From: a virus
Virus record (IMG/VR): IMGVR_UViG_3300021197_001931
Span: 1 to 64,000 of that record
DNA: 64,000 nucleotides
Direction: 5' to 3' (one strand)
The notes under the pieces: model-generated
Seen by the model: only the letters and a program-made list of their open reading frames with translations
Database searches by the model: none
What the model was told of the DNA's origin: nothing
Shown here: positions 6,090-13,281 of the stretch, piece by piece
Position numbering within the stretch: position 1 is the stretch's first letter
Layout: each line of letters opens with the position of its first letter
Program-made: the position numbers and the translations under genes

Positions 6090-6167
6090 AGTCAGTTACA
6101 AAAGCTGACTAGAAGTTTTAAAGTCTCTAGCCAACCCCCCTAACCCCCTGCCCTGGCAAAGGACTTT
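6090..6167 (+). ncRNA. Candidate structured RNA: two hairpins, C-rich loop
   Basis: After the ClpP stop, AGTCAGT (6090-6096) pairs with GCTGACT (6104-6110) around a 7-base loop. A second hairpin pairs AAAGTC (6120-6125) with GACTTT (6162-6167) and GCCA (6130-6133) with TGGC (6154-6157), leaving a 4x4 internal loop and a 20-base apical loop that is almost only C (two runs, CCCCCC and CCCCC). Such C-rich loops can bind G-rich ribosome sites. CCTGCCCTG (6147-6155) could also pair, with one bulge, to CAGGGAGG at 6179-6186, giving an alternative fold. No protein frame of note lies here. Structure is by eye only. Confidence 0.4.
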
Positions 6168-6219
6168 TACTTCTCGCACAGGGAGGCATGGCGTCATTGA
6201 TGTCTCTTCACTTTTCCGC

Positions 6220-6248
6220 TTGACAGCGGCTCCAATTAAACATATTAT
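6220..6248 (+). promoter_or_regulatory. Near-consensus sigma-70 promoter for the tRNA operon
   Basis: TTGACA (6220-6225), a 17-base spacer and TATTAT (6243-6248) make an almost ideal bacterial sigma-70 promoter. Transcription would start near 6255, just before tRNA-Leu at 6259. It implies early transcription of the three-tRNA operon, and perhaps of the genes up to the terminator at 7331, by unmodified host RNA polymerase. Confidence 0.85.
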
Positions 6249-6258
6249 ATTCCCATAA

Positions 6259-6341
6259 GCCGATGTGGTGGAATGGTAGACACGACGGATTCAAAATCCG
6301 TTGCCTGTAGGGGCGTGCGAGTTCGAGTCTCGCCATCGGTA
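6259..6341 (+). tRNA. tRNA-Leu (anticodon CAA)
   Basis: Acceptor GCCGATG/CATCGGT (first pair G-U), a class II long variable arm (GCCTGTAGGGGCG region), anticodon stem ACGGA/TCCGT around TTCAAAA (anticodon CAA), T-arm GCGAG-TTCGAGT-CTCGC, discriminator A. CCA is not encoded. It reads UUG and is the first of three tRNAs behind the sigma-70 promoter. Confidence 0.96.
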
Positions 6342-6350
6342 CTAAGTTGA

Positions 6351-6423
6351 TCCGATATAGCTCAGTTGGTAGAGCAAGCGGCTGTTAACCGCTAGGTCGT
6401 AGGTTCGAACCCTACTGTCGGAG
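6351..6423 (+). tRNA. tRNA-Asn (anticodon GTT)
   Basis: Acceptor TCCGATA/TGTCGGA, D-arm GCTC/GAGC, anticodon stem AGCGG/CCGCT around CTGTTAA (anticodon GTT), T-arm GTAGG-TTCGAAC-CCTAC, discriminator G. CCA is not encoded. It lies 9 bases after tRNA-Leu. Confidence 0.96.
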
Positions 6424-6427
6424 TTAT

Positions 6428-6504
6428 GCCGCCTTAGCTCAGTTGGCCAGAGCAGCTGATTTGTAATCAGCAGGTCGTCGGTTCGAATCCGACAGGCGGC
6501 TCCA
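6428..6504 (+). tRNA. tRNA-Thr (anticodon TGT), CCA encoded
   Basis: Acceptor GCCGCCT/AGGCGGC, D-arm GCTC/GAGC, anticodon stem GCTGA/TCAGC around TTTGTAA (anticodon TGT), T-arm GTCGG-TTCGAAT-CCGAC, then TCCA. It reads ACA. Of the three clustered tRNAs only this one has an encoded CCA. Confidence 0.97.
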
Positions 6505-6516
6505 AGGAGAAATAAA

Positions 6517-6819
6517 TTGAGAGATTTTAGAAAAAGTGCAGTAGCAATTAAGAATATCAAAGAGGCAAAAGGTCGAGCCTGTCTCTATAAATTATCAGAT
6601 CCACTCATGGGATATGAATATGTTGTGGTATCAGCAGCTAAGGATTGTAAAGACAATTATGATAATATGACTGGAGAGACTTTTATTTTTGGTTCAGACG
6701 AACTAGGAAAAATTAAAAGCTTTCTTGAACTCCCTGGCTCTTATAAGGGGGGTCTAGATCACCAAAAGGCTCTAAATGATGCTGGTTATGATATTAACTT
6801 TTGTGAAAGTTTTAAGTGA
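6517..6819 (+). CDS. Hypothetical protein, TTG start
   Basis: Unrecognised; 100 residues, mixed alpha/beta, with YEYVVVSAAKDCKDNYDN and a C-terminal NDAGYDINF. The TTG start is chosen because a strong AAGGAGA lies 6 bases before it and no ATG is nearby. It directly follows tRNA-Thr, so it may share the tRNA transcript. It overlaps the methyltransferase gene by 4 bases, which suggests coupling. No motif reveals its role. Confidence 0.65.
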   Translation: MRDFRKSAVAIKNIKEAKGRACLYKLSDPLMGYEYVVVSAAKDCKDNYDNMTGETFIFGSDELGKIKSFLELPGSYKGGLDHQKALNDAGYDINFCESFK

Positions 6820-7343
6820 GAATAGAAACCAGAAGAGAGCGTTACGATAAAAAACTTAATCTAGCGCAAAAATTCCCAATTGAATTAGCGACAGTTAATT
6901 TTCACCATGATGTTAATTTGGCCTACCTTGTTAGGGCAGCAGCATGTTTTGGCATTCCAGTTATTAATGTTATAGGCTCAACGCCGCCAAGAAGGATTAT
7001 TAATCAATTAAGCGGTAGTACGTTAGACTATGTGCAGATAAGGCAGTTTTCAACTCCGTCTGATTTTATGGAGTATAAAAGGAAAAACAATATTAACCTT
7101 GTATCAGTCGAGCTAGAATCTGGCGCCAAGACACTTCAAGAGTATAGTTTTGATTTTTCATCAAAGATTTGTATAGTGGCGGGCCATGAAACATCTGGTA
7201 TTCCAAATGAGATATTATTTAATAGCGATATTGTCTATATACCAATGCCTGGTGTTGGCTTTTGTTTAAATACGTCGCAAGCTACAAATATTGTCTTGTA
7301 TGAGGCAGTCAATCAATGTCAAAAGTTTCTAACCCGCATTTAG
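6816..7343 (+). CDS. SpoU/TrmH-family RNA 2'-O-methyltransferase
   Basis: A 175-residue SPOUT-class methyltransferase. All three SpoU motifs are visible: motif 1 NLAYLVRAAACFG (about 33-45), motif 2 IVAGHETSGIPNEIL (about 124-138), and motif 3 IPMPGVGFCLNTSQATNI (about 145-162), which together form the trefoil knot that binds S-adenosylmethionine. The family methylates ribose 2'-OH in tRNA or rRNA. It begins with GTG overlapping the previous stop. Next to a tRNA operon, the phage tRNAs are an attractive substrate, though this is inference. The TAG stop lies inside the loop region of a terminator. Confidence 0.85.
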   Translation: MRIETRRERYDKKLNLAQKFPIELATVNFHHDVNLAYLVRAAACFGIPVINVIGSTPPRRIINQLSGSTLDYVQIRQFSTPSDFMEYKRKNNINLVSVELESGAKTLQEYSFDFSSKICIVAGHETSGIPNEILFNSDIVYIPMPGVGFCLNTSQATNIVLYEAVNQCQKFLTRI

Positions 7344-7356
7344 CGGGTTTTCTTTT
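7331..7356 (+). terminator. Intrinsic terminator overlapping the stop codon
   Basis: AACCCGC (7331-7337) pairs with GCGGGTT (7343-7349) around ATTTA, followed by TTCTTTT. The TAG stop of the methyltransferase lies at 7341-7343, at the loop-stem border, so the last ribosome covers the hairpin while it forms. It closes the transcript from the tRNA promoter. Confidence 0.85.
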
Positions 7357-7364
7357 GTCTGAAA

Positions 7365-7378
7365 ACTAGTTAATAATG
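7365..7378 (+). repeat. 14-base repeat ACTAGTTAATAATG, copy 2
   Basis: Identical to 4541-4554. It lies after the terminator and 13 bases before the PhoH-like start, where a new transcript is expected to begin, which supports a promoter role. Confidence 0.45.
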
Positions 7379-7391
7379 CCTCGGAGGGCAA

Positions 7392-8705
7392 ATGGCTAAG
7401 AAAAAAATTTATGTGATCGACACTAGTGTCTATCTAACTGACGCTCAAGCGATCTACCAATTTGGCAATAACGATATTGTCATTCCACTTAAAGTTCTAG
7501 AAGAAATAGATAAACACAAAAAACGCCAAGATGGTGTTGGTTCTCATGCAAGAAAAATTATAAGAATTCTTGATGAGTTGAGGGCTAAAGGAAATCTACA
7601 AAAAGGTGTGAGAATAGAAAAAGGTAAGGGAATTCTTAGGGTTAAGGGTTACCACGCACTCACAGAACTGCCGTCAGACTTGAACCCAAATCTAGCTGAT
7701 AATATCATCATTGGAGCTGCCTTAACCGAGAGCATAGAGAATCCTAGTCGAAAGGTGATAGTTGTATCCAAAGACGTGAACATGCGCGTTATATGTGACT
7801 CTGTGGGCGTTGTTGCGGAGGATTTTAAAGCCGAGAAGGTTTTAGATAAAGACTCACAGCTATATTCTGGATTTGCTAGTGTTTTGGTGGACGATCAAAT
7901 AATCGACCAATTTTATAATGGAGAACCAATATCTTTGGATGAAGAGTTAGGGGCTTGCCCAAATGAATTCATCATGTTGGTTTCGAATGCAAACGAGAAG
8001 AAATCCGCTTTAGCTAGATACATAAACCCCCACGTTCCATTGGTTAGGGTGAACGAACTTAAAGATGGCGTGTGGGGAGTCCGTGCTAGAAACAAGGAAC
8101 AATCATTTGCTCTAGATATTTTAATGAACCCCGAGATTCCTATAATCTCATTAGTTGGCCGCGCAGGCTGTGGAAAAACCTTGTGTGCAATCGCTGCTGG
8201 TATGGAGCAATGCTTGGGCAGCAAGACATATAATAAACTTATTGTGTCTCGCCCCGTTCAACCTATGGGTAAAGATATAGGCTTCCTACCAGGTACTCTG
8301 GAGGAGAAGATGATGCCATGGCTAGCACCAATTAGGGATAATTTAGAATTTCTGATGGATGGAGACAAGGATACTTTAGATATGTATCTAGAGCGTGGCC
8401 TAATAGAGATTGAGGCTCTTACATATATTCGTGGAAGATCAATAGCAAGTGCCTTCATCATAATTGACGAAGCTCAGAATTTAACAAGCCACGAATTAAA
8501 GACTATAATTACTAGAGTTGGCGAAGGAACAAAAATAGTTTTAACAGGAGACATTGAACAAATAGACAACGCTTATATTGATCAATCGTCAAATGGGCTA
8601 ACATATGCGGTAGAAAAATTTAAAGCATATGATCTATCCGGCCACGTTACGTTAAAAAGGGGAGAGAGGTCAAAAGTTGCTAGCTTGGCAGCTAAAATCT
8701 TATAA
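7392..8705 (+). CDS. PIN-PhoH fusion ATPase/ribonuclease
   Basis: A 437-residue two-domain protein. Residues 5-150 are a PIN domain with acidic residues D10, E38, D103 and D128 expected to bind metal and cut RNA. Residues about 240-437 are a PhoH ATPase with Walker A GRAGCGKT (256-263), Walker B FIIIDE (355-360) and a GDIEQID motif (387-393). PIN-PhoH (PhoH2) proteins act as RNA helicase/RNases in bacteria; phoH genes are very common in marine phages. A CGGAGGG ribosome site precedes the ATG, and the gene follows a terminator, so it opens a new transcript. The name phoH reflects homology only; a link to phosphate is not shown. Confidence 0.92.
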   Translation: MAKKKIYVIDTSVYLTDAQAIYQFGNNDIVIPLKVLEEIDKHKKRQDGVGSHARKIIRILDELRAKGNLQKGVRIEKGKGILRVKGYHALTELPSDLNPNLADNIIIGAALTESIENPSRKVIVVSKDVNMRVICDSVGVVAEDFKAEKVLDKDSQLYSGFASVLVDDQIIDQFYNGEPISLDEELGACPNEFIMLVSNANEKKSALARYINPHVPLVRVNELKDGVWGVRARNKEQSFALDILMNPEIPIISLVGRAGCGKTLCAIAAGMEQCLGSKTYNKLIVSRPVQPMGKDIGFLPGTLEEKMMPWLAPIRDNLEFLMDGDKDTLDMYLERGLIEIEALTYIRGRSIASAFIIIDEAQNLTSHELKTIITRVGEGTKIVLTGDIEQIDNAYIDQSSNGLTYAVEKFKAYDLSGHVTLKRGERSKVASLAAKIL

Positions 8706-8706
8706 T

Positions 8707-8991
8707 ATGGAAGAACTAAACGCTGAAAAATTTGATGAATGGGATAATCCCGACCTTAGAAAAGTGGTCGAAGAAGACAACGAGTTAAAGTCGTGGCTTG
8801 TGGAGTATGTTGGGAACAAACATGAACCAGAGGACGGCAATGTCACTGTAGAAATGATTGTAGTAACATTGGCTGAAGAGTTTCCTGAGTTTACGCTAGC
8901 TGTTGCTGGAGAAAACTTCCTTAGAGGGTATCACCAGGCACTTTGCGATCTTGAGACGGAATCCAATGAAAATAAACATAACAAGGCGTAA
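8707..8991 (+). CDS. Hypothetical acidic protein
   Basis: Unrecognised; 94 residues, acidic, mainly helical (KWLVEYVGN-type and MIVVTLAEEFPEFTLAVAGENFLRGYHQA). The ATG at 8707 directly follows the stop of the PhoH-like gene; the frame extends 10 codons further upstream into that gene, but this start is preferred to avoid overlap. It shares 26 bases with the next gene. No catalytic motif is seen. Confidence 0.65.
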   Translation: MEELNAEKFDEWDNPDLRKVVEEDNELKSWLVEYVGNKHEPEDGNVTVEMIVVTLAEEFPEFTLAVAGENFLRGYHQALCDLETESNENKHNKA

Positions 8992-9676
8992 CCTTAGTAT
9001 CTATATTAAGGAGAGTGCCACCCACAATTTATCAAGAAGAAAAGAATATTATTTTTTTGGGGACATTTTAGTTTTAGTAAAAGATCCTGTTCCACATGAC
9101 ATTGATTTGCACGCCTGCCTAAGAGAGGTGGAGGTTAGAATACCAAAACACTTAGTATATGGTTTGGATTCAATTTTTGTTGGTCAATTCCCTGAATTTG
9201 AAAAGCAGCAAATAAACGCTTTTTATAGAGATGGCGCCATATATATTACAAATGACCAAGAGACTGATGATGATTTTATTGATGATTTGGTGCACGAAAT
9301 AGCCCATTTAGCTGAAAAGACTTATGGAGCAGATATTTATGGAGATCAAAGTGTATCAAGAGAGTTTTTAGGAAAAAGGCAGAAGCTCTTTTATATGCTA
9401 AAAGAGGAAGGTTTTGATGTCTCCCCAAAAGACTTTATGAATCTTGACTATTCTTTTGAATTTGATATGTTTTTGCTTGAAAAAGTCGGATATCCGATGC
9501 TTACACAATTAACTGTTGGTTTGTTTTTAACTCCTTATGGAACAACAAGCTTGGCAGAATATTTTGCTGAGGCTTTTGAATTTTATGTTTTAAGGGATCA
9601 AAAAACAGTAAAGAGCATATCTCCCCTTTGTCATTTAAAAATAAAAGAACTATTGGAAATTAAAGATGCTTTCTGA
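8966..9676 (+). CDS. Putative zinc metallopeptidase (HEIAH ... EYFAEAF)
   Basis: A 236-residue protein with HEIAH in LVHEIAHLAEKTYG (about 99-112) and a downstream glutamate-rich helix, SLAEYFAEAFEFYVL (about 194-208). The HExxH plus E-x-F-A-E-x-F arrangement resembles the catalytic domain of the anthrax lethal factor-like (ATLF) gluzincins, where the downstream Glu is the third zinc ligand; I infer this from the motif only. No signal peptide is seen. The ATG (MKINITRR) is preferred over an upstream start that would lengthen the overlap. Its substrate is unknown; it might act on host proteins or on phage structural proteins. Confidence 0.7.
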   Translation: MKINITRRNLSIYIKESATHNLSRRKEYYFFGDILVLVKDPVPHDIDLHACLREVEVRIPKHLVYGLDSIFVGQFPEFEKQQINAFYRDGAIYITNDQETDDDFIDDLVHEIAHLAEKTYGADIYGDQSVSREFLGKRQKLFYMLKEEGFDVSPKDFMNLDYSFEFDMFLLEKVGYPMLTQLTVGLFLTPYGTTSLAEYFAEAFEFYVLRDQKTVKSISPLCHLKIKELLEIKDAF

Positions 9677-9962
9677 AAACTTAAACAAAATAAATGTTGC
9701 TATATCCGAGAATAATGATAATATAACTTGTACTGTAGAGATAACACCTTTAGGAAGATTTTGTAGAAAAAAAATCTATGTAGATACAAAAGACGTTGTT
9801 AACTATCTTTTACAACAAGGCCTACAATTTATTGAAACTAGTGAGCCACATAAAAGGTTAAAAAATTATAAAGAAGGTGTTTCAAACAAGGGAACTTGGG
9901 TTTTTTTGAAAAAAAAACCTCCCATAAAAAAAACAACTAGAAAAAGAACAAAAAAACAATAA
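9666..9962 (+). CDS. Hypothetical protein with basic C-terminal tail
   Basis: Unrecognised; 98 residues. The first 80 are mixed alpha/beta (ITCTVEITPLGRFCRKKIYV); the last 18 are almost entirely Lys, Arg, Thr and Pro (PPIKKTTRKRTKKQ), suggesting binding to nucleic acid. It overlaps the metallopeptidase by 11 bases and touches the nuclease gene, so it is probably co-translated with both. Confidence 0.65.
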   Translation: MLSENLNKINVAISENNDNITCTVEITPLGRFCRKKIYVDTKDVVNYLLQQGLQFIETSEPHKRLKNYKEGVSNKGTWVFLKKKPPIKKTTRKRTKKQ

Positions 9963-10733
9963 ATGCAACACATTTCCTTTTCCGAACTTAAAAACTGGGC
10001 TAAGTGTGCCTTTTATCACAAACTTGTAAATATCGACAAACTTAAAGGCTTTGTTGGTAGCGAACATACTGCGTTTGGCACAGCTTTACACGAAGTTTGT
10101 GAAAAAGGTGTTTTAGGCCAATTGACTAAGGGAGATGAAGCAAAATTATTTTTAGAAACATTTGAAAAAGAAATTGCCTCTCTAATCATAGATAAAGTTT
10201 CTCTTGAGCAAGAGCTTGTAACGCAAATGGAGGCCCAAGGAGTTAATTTGGCTCCATTGGCTGTGCCTGCTCTAACAAAGAAATTTGGAGATTACAAGGT
10301 CATATCAGCCGAGGAAAAGTTATATGAGCCAATTGAAGAGGTTGATTATTTTTTTAAGGGGTATATCGATCTGGTCATTAAGACATCGGATGACAAATAT
10401 CACATCATTGATTGGAAGACAACTTCGTGGGGCTGGGACGCACGCAGAAGGTCCGATCCAATGGTAACCTACCAATTAACACTGTATAAACACTATTTTT
10501 CTCAGAAGCACGGCTTGGACCCTAAAATGATTGAAACACATTTTGCTTTACTAAAAAGAACAGCCCAGAAAGATAGGGTGGAAATTTTTCGAGTTACAAG
10601 TGGGGCCAGAAAAACGCAAAACGCACTTAAATTGTTGAATCAAGCCTTGTATAATATAAAAAGAAAAAAGCACATTAAAAATAGACTTTCATGCAGCAGG
10701 TGTGAATTCTATAAAACTAAACACTGTGGATAG
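9963..10733 (+). CDS. PD-(D/E)XK nuclease, Cas4/RecB-like with Fe-S cysteines
   Basis: A 256-residue nuclease. The active-site pattern is visible: H in GTALHEVCE (about 43), D in GYIDLVI (about 136), and IIDWKTT (about 147-153, D-x-K). Cys15 (WAKCAF) plus C244, C247 and C255 near the C-terminus (CSRCEFYKTKHC) match the one-plus-three cysteine layout that holds a 4Fe-4S cluster in Cas4 and AddB. Such enzymes are exonucleases in recombination; phage versions replace host RecB-like activity. No cas genes or arrays are nearby, so this is a stand-alone recombination or DNA-processing enzyme. It is the last gene before the sugar cluster. Confidence 0.85.
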   Translation: MQHISFSELKNWAKCAFYHKLVNIDKLKGFVGSEHTAFGTALHEVCEKGVLGQLTKGDEAKLFLETFEKEIASLIIDKVSLEQELVTQMEAQGVNLAPLAVPALTKKFGDYKVISAEEKLYEPIEEVDYFFKGYIDLVIKTSDDKYHIIDWKTTSWGWDARRRSDPMVTYQLTLYKHYFSQKHGLDPKMIETHFALLKRTAQKDRVEIFRVTSGARKTQNALKLLNQALYNIKRKKHIKNRLSCSRCEFYKTKHCG

Positions 10734-10738
10734 AATAT

Positions 10739-12007
10739 ATGGATAATAATAAGTTAACCGTGATGGTTTTGTCAGACCATCCACTTTCCCCTTCAGGGGT
10801 AGGAACTCAAACAAGATATTTCATTGAAGCGATGCTTAAGACTGGTAAGTATCGCTTTATTTGTTTAGGTGGTGCAGTAAAGCACCAAAACTATACCCCA
10901 ATACAGGTTAATCCTTACCCGAATGATTGGGTAATATACCCTGTAGACGGATACGGAACCCAGGACATGATTCGTGGAATGATGATAAAGCACAAGCCTG
11001 ATATCTTGTGGTTTATGACTGACCCTCGTTTTTACGGATGGTTGTGGGAAATCGAGAATGAGGTAAGAGATGTTGTACCAATGGTGTACTATCATGTATG
11101 GGACAATTATCCATATCCATCATTTAATAATTCATGGTACAGGTCTAATGACGCGGTAGCAACAATTTCTAAAGTTACAAGTGACATAGTTAAAACTGTC
11201 TGCCCAGAAGTGGAGGAAACTTATATTCCACACATGATTAATACAAACATATTTAAGAAACAAGACGAGAACGCAGTTCTTAAATTTAAACAAGAGGCAC
11301 TAAAAGCAAGCGATACCTCTGACAAACTTTTGTTTTTTTGGAATAATCGAAACGCACGTAGAAAAATGTCTGGCTCTTTAATTTTTTGGTTTAAAGAATA
11401 TTTGGACCAAGTTGGGCACGATAAGGCGTTTTTGCTGATGCACACGGATCCTGTGGACCCTCACGGACAAGACTTGGTCGCAATTTTATCTGAGTTGGGC
11501 TTAAATCAGGGCCAAGTGTTGCTATCTAGGGAAAAAATTCCACCAGAGCAATTAGCTATGATTTACAATATGGCTGATTGCACTGTTAATATTTCAGATG
11601 CAGAGGGCTTTGGATTGGCAACATTTGAATCTTTAGCTTGTGAGACCCCTATTGTAGTAAATATGACCGGAGGACTACAAGAACAGGTCACTGATGGAGA
11701 AAGGTGGTTTGGTATAGGAATTGAACCTTCATCAAAGGCAGTTATTGGGTCTCAAGACGTTCCCTTTATTTACGAAGACCGTGTTTCAAAAGAGGACTTT
11801 GTACAAGCGTTAATTAAAATAACAAATATGACAAAAGAAGAGCGTGCCACTCTTGGCAGGCAGGGTAGAGAGCACATACTGAAAAATTACAGTATGGAGC
11901 AGTTCGCAAAAAGATGGGATGAAACTCTAACAAGAGTGCATGCTCGCTGTGGGTCTTGGGAAACAAGGAAAAATTATAATTCTTGGGAGTTTATGGAAGT
12001 AAAATGA
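10739..12007 (+). CDS. GT4-type glycosyltransferase
   Basis: A 422-residue GT-B fold enzyme. The N-terminal Gly loop (PLSPSGVGTQTRY, about 15-27) and the C-terminal EX7E motif EGFGLATFE (E289, E297) define a retaining GT4 transferase that moves a sugar from a nucleotide donor. The acceptor is unknown. It opens the 22-kb glycan block, starts 6 bases after the nuclease gene and overlaps the next glycosyltransferase by 4 bases (ATGA). No signal sequence or membrane helix is seen; it should act on the cytoplasmic side of the membrane. Confidence 0.9.
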   Translation: MDNNKLTVMVLSDHPLSPSGVGTQTRYFIEAMLKTGKYRFICLGGAVKHQNYTPIQVNPYPNDWVIYPVDGYGTQDMIRGMMIKHKPDILWFMTDPRFYGWLWEIENEVRDVVPMVYYHVWDNYPYPSFNNSWYRSNDAVATISKVTSDIVKTVCPEVEETYIPHMINTNIFKKQDENAVLKFKQEALKASDTSDKLLFFWNNRNARRKMSGSLIFWFKEYLDQVGHDKAFLLMHTDPVDPHGQDLVAILSELGLNQGQVLLSREKIPPEQLAMIYNMADCTVNISDAEGFGLATFESLACETPIVVNMTGGLQEQVTDGERWFGIGIEPSSKAVIGSQDVPFIYEDRVSKEDFVQALIKITNMTKEERATLGRQGREHILKNYSMEQFAKRWDETLTRVHARCGSWETRKNYNSWEFMEVK

Positions 12008-13281
12008 AGAAAAAAATCATAGTAGTCGGTCCCGCTCTGTCGCAAACGGGATACGGAGAACAATGTAGATTTGCACTTAGGGCGCTGATGTCTAATCAGG
12101 AAGATTTTGATGTTTATCTGAAGCCCGTTCCTTGGGGAAAGAGTAGCTGGATACCTTTTGATAGCGAAGATCGCAACTGGATTGACATGTTAATTAGGAA
12201 AACTATGTTGTATGGTCAAAGTAACGGCCACTTTGATGCCAGCCTTCAAGTAACAATACCCAACGAGTGGGAAAAGGTAGCACCTATAAATATAGGTTAT
12301 ACCGCTGGGATAGAAACAACAAAGGTAAGTCCAGAGTGGATAGAAAAATCTAGATTAATGGATAGAATTATTACTATCTCTAATCATTCTAAAAATGTGT
12401 ATCTAGAAACATCTTATGACGCCAGAATGAGCGACTCAGATCAAGTATTTAAAGTTAGATGCGAAACTCCGATCGATGTTGTCCATTATGGAGTTAGAAA
12501 TCACAAACAAGAAGATATTAAAATTGATCTAGATTATGACTTTAACTTTTTAGTGGTAGCACAATGGGGACCTAGAAAGAATCTAGAAAATACTGTTAGA
12601 TGGTGGATTGAGGAATTTAAGGACGAAGAAGTTGGACTCGTAGTTAAGACCAGCTTATATAAAACTAGTATTATTGATAGAGAGCACACACTAGAAAGAA
12701 TGAAAAAGGTCATAGCAGATTATAAGGACACAAAGTGCAAAGTTTACCTTATCCATGGAAACATGACTGCTGAAGAATTAACAGGCCTCTATAGGCACCC
12801 AGATATAAAGTGCATGACCAGCCTCACGCATGGCGAGGGTTTTGGATTGCCATTATTTGAGGCAGCATACAACGAGTTGCCTGTAATAGCACCAGATTGG
12901 AGTGGCCATAAGGACTTTTTGTACGCACCCAAAAAACACAAAAAGAAGGGTAAAACGGTTACAAAAATAAAAGCTCACTTCGGAAAAGTTGAGTATGATA
13001 TAAAGCCAATTCAAAAGCAGGTTGTCTGGAAAGGTGTTCTACAGGAGGACTCAAGTTGGTGTTACGCAAAGAAAGAAAGCTACAAGTCTAGGCTTCGTGA
13101 TGTTTATTCAAATTACAATAGGTATAAAAATCAATCTAAATCTTTGAAAAAATCACTGATTAATAATTTTAATGAGCAAGACAAGTACAATGAGTTTTCT
13201 CATTCTGTTAAAACCGCCTGTGGATTATTGATTGATGATGAAGTGGATTCTATGTTTGAGTTTGCGATGCAGCAAAAATGA
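12004..13281 (+). CDS. GT4-type glycosyltransferase
   Basis: A 425-residue GT-B enzyme; the EX7E motif is EGFGLPLFE (about 278-286), followed by PVIAPDWSGHKDF. The N-terminus VVGPALSQTGYGEQCRFALR carries the donor-side Gly loop. The ATG overlapping the previous stop is chosen. A Lys-rich insertion (KKHKKKGKT, about 314) precedes the final helices. The C-terminal 30 residues overlap the next gene by 4 bases. Acceptor and donor sugar are not predictable. Confidence 0.88.
   Translation: MKKKIIVVGPALSQTGYGEQCRFALRALMSNQEDFDVYLKPVPWGKSSWIPFDSEDRNWIDMLIRKTMLYGQSNGHFDASLQVTIPNEWEKVAPINIGYTAGIETTKVSPEWIEKSRLMDRIITISNHSKNVYLETSYDARMSDSDQVFKVRCETPIDVVHYGVRNHKQEDIKIDLDYDFNFLVVAQWGPRKNLENTVRWWIEEFKDEEVGLVVKTSLYKTSIIDREHTLERMKKVIADYKDTKCKVYLIHGNMTAEELTGLYRHPDIKCMTSLTHGEGFGLPLFEAAYNELPVIAPDWSGHKDFLYAPKKHKKKGKTVTKIKAHFGKVEYDIKPIQKQVVWKGVLQEDSSWCYAKKESYKSRLRDVYSNYNRYKNQSKSLKKSLINNFNEQDKYNEFSHSVKTACGLLIDDEVDSMFEFAMQQK

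Noticed and set aside
6187-6222. Eleven-codon mini-frame (ATG GCG TCA...) after GGGAGG
   Set aside because: The distance from GGAGG to the ATG is only one base and the peptide is very short; more likely part of the structured RNA or promoter region.
6342-6560. Minus-strand open frame across tRNA-Asn and tRNA-Thr
   Set aside because: It is antisense to two clear tRNA genes; the predicted peptide is a well-known spurious product of tRNA complements.
9963-10733. CRISPR-associated Cas4 function
   Set aside because: No repeat-spacer array or other cas gene is present anywhere in the window.
12287-12296. TATAAATA-like T4 late promoter sequence
   Set aside because: It lies inside a glycosyltransferase gene, and further in-gene copies (near 20369 and 43034) fit chance in AT-rich DNA.
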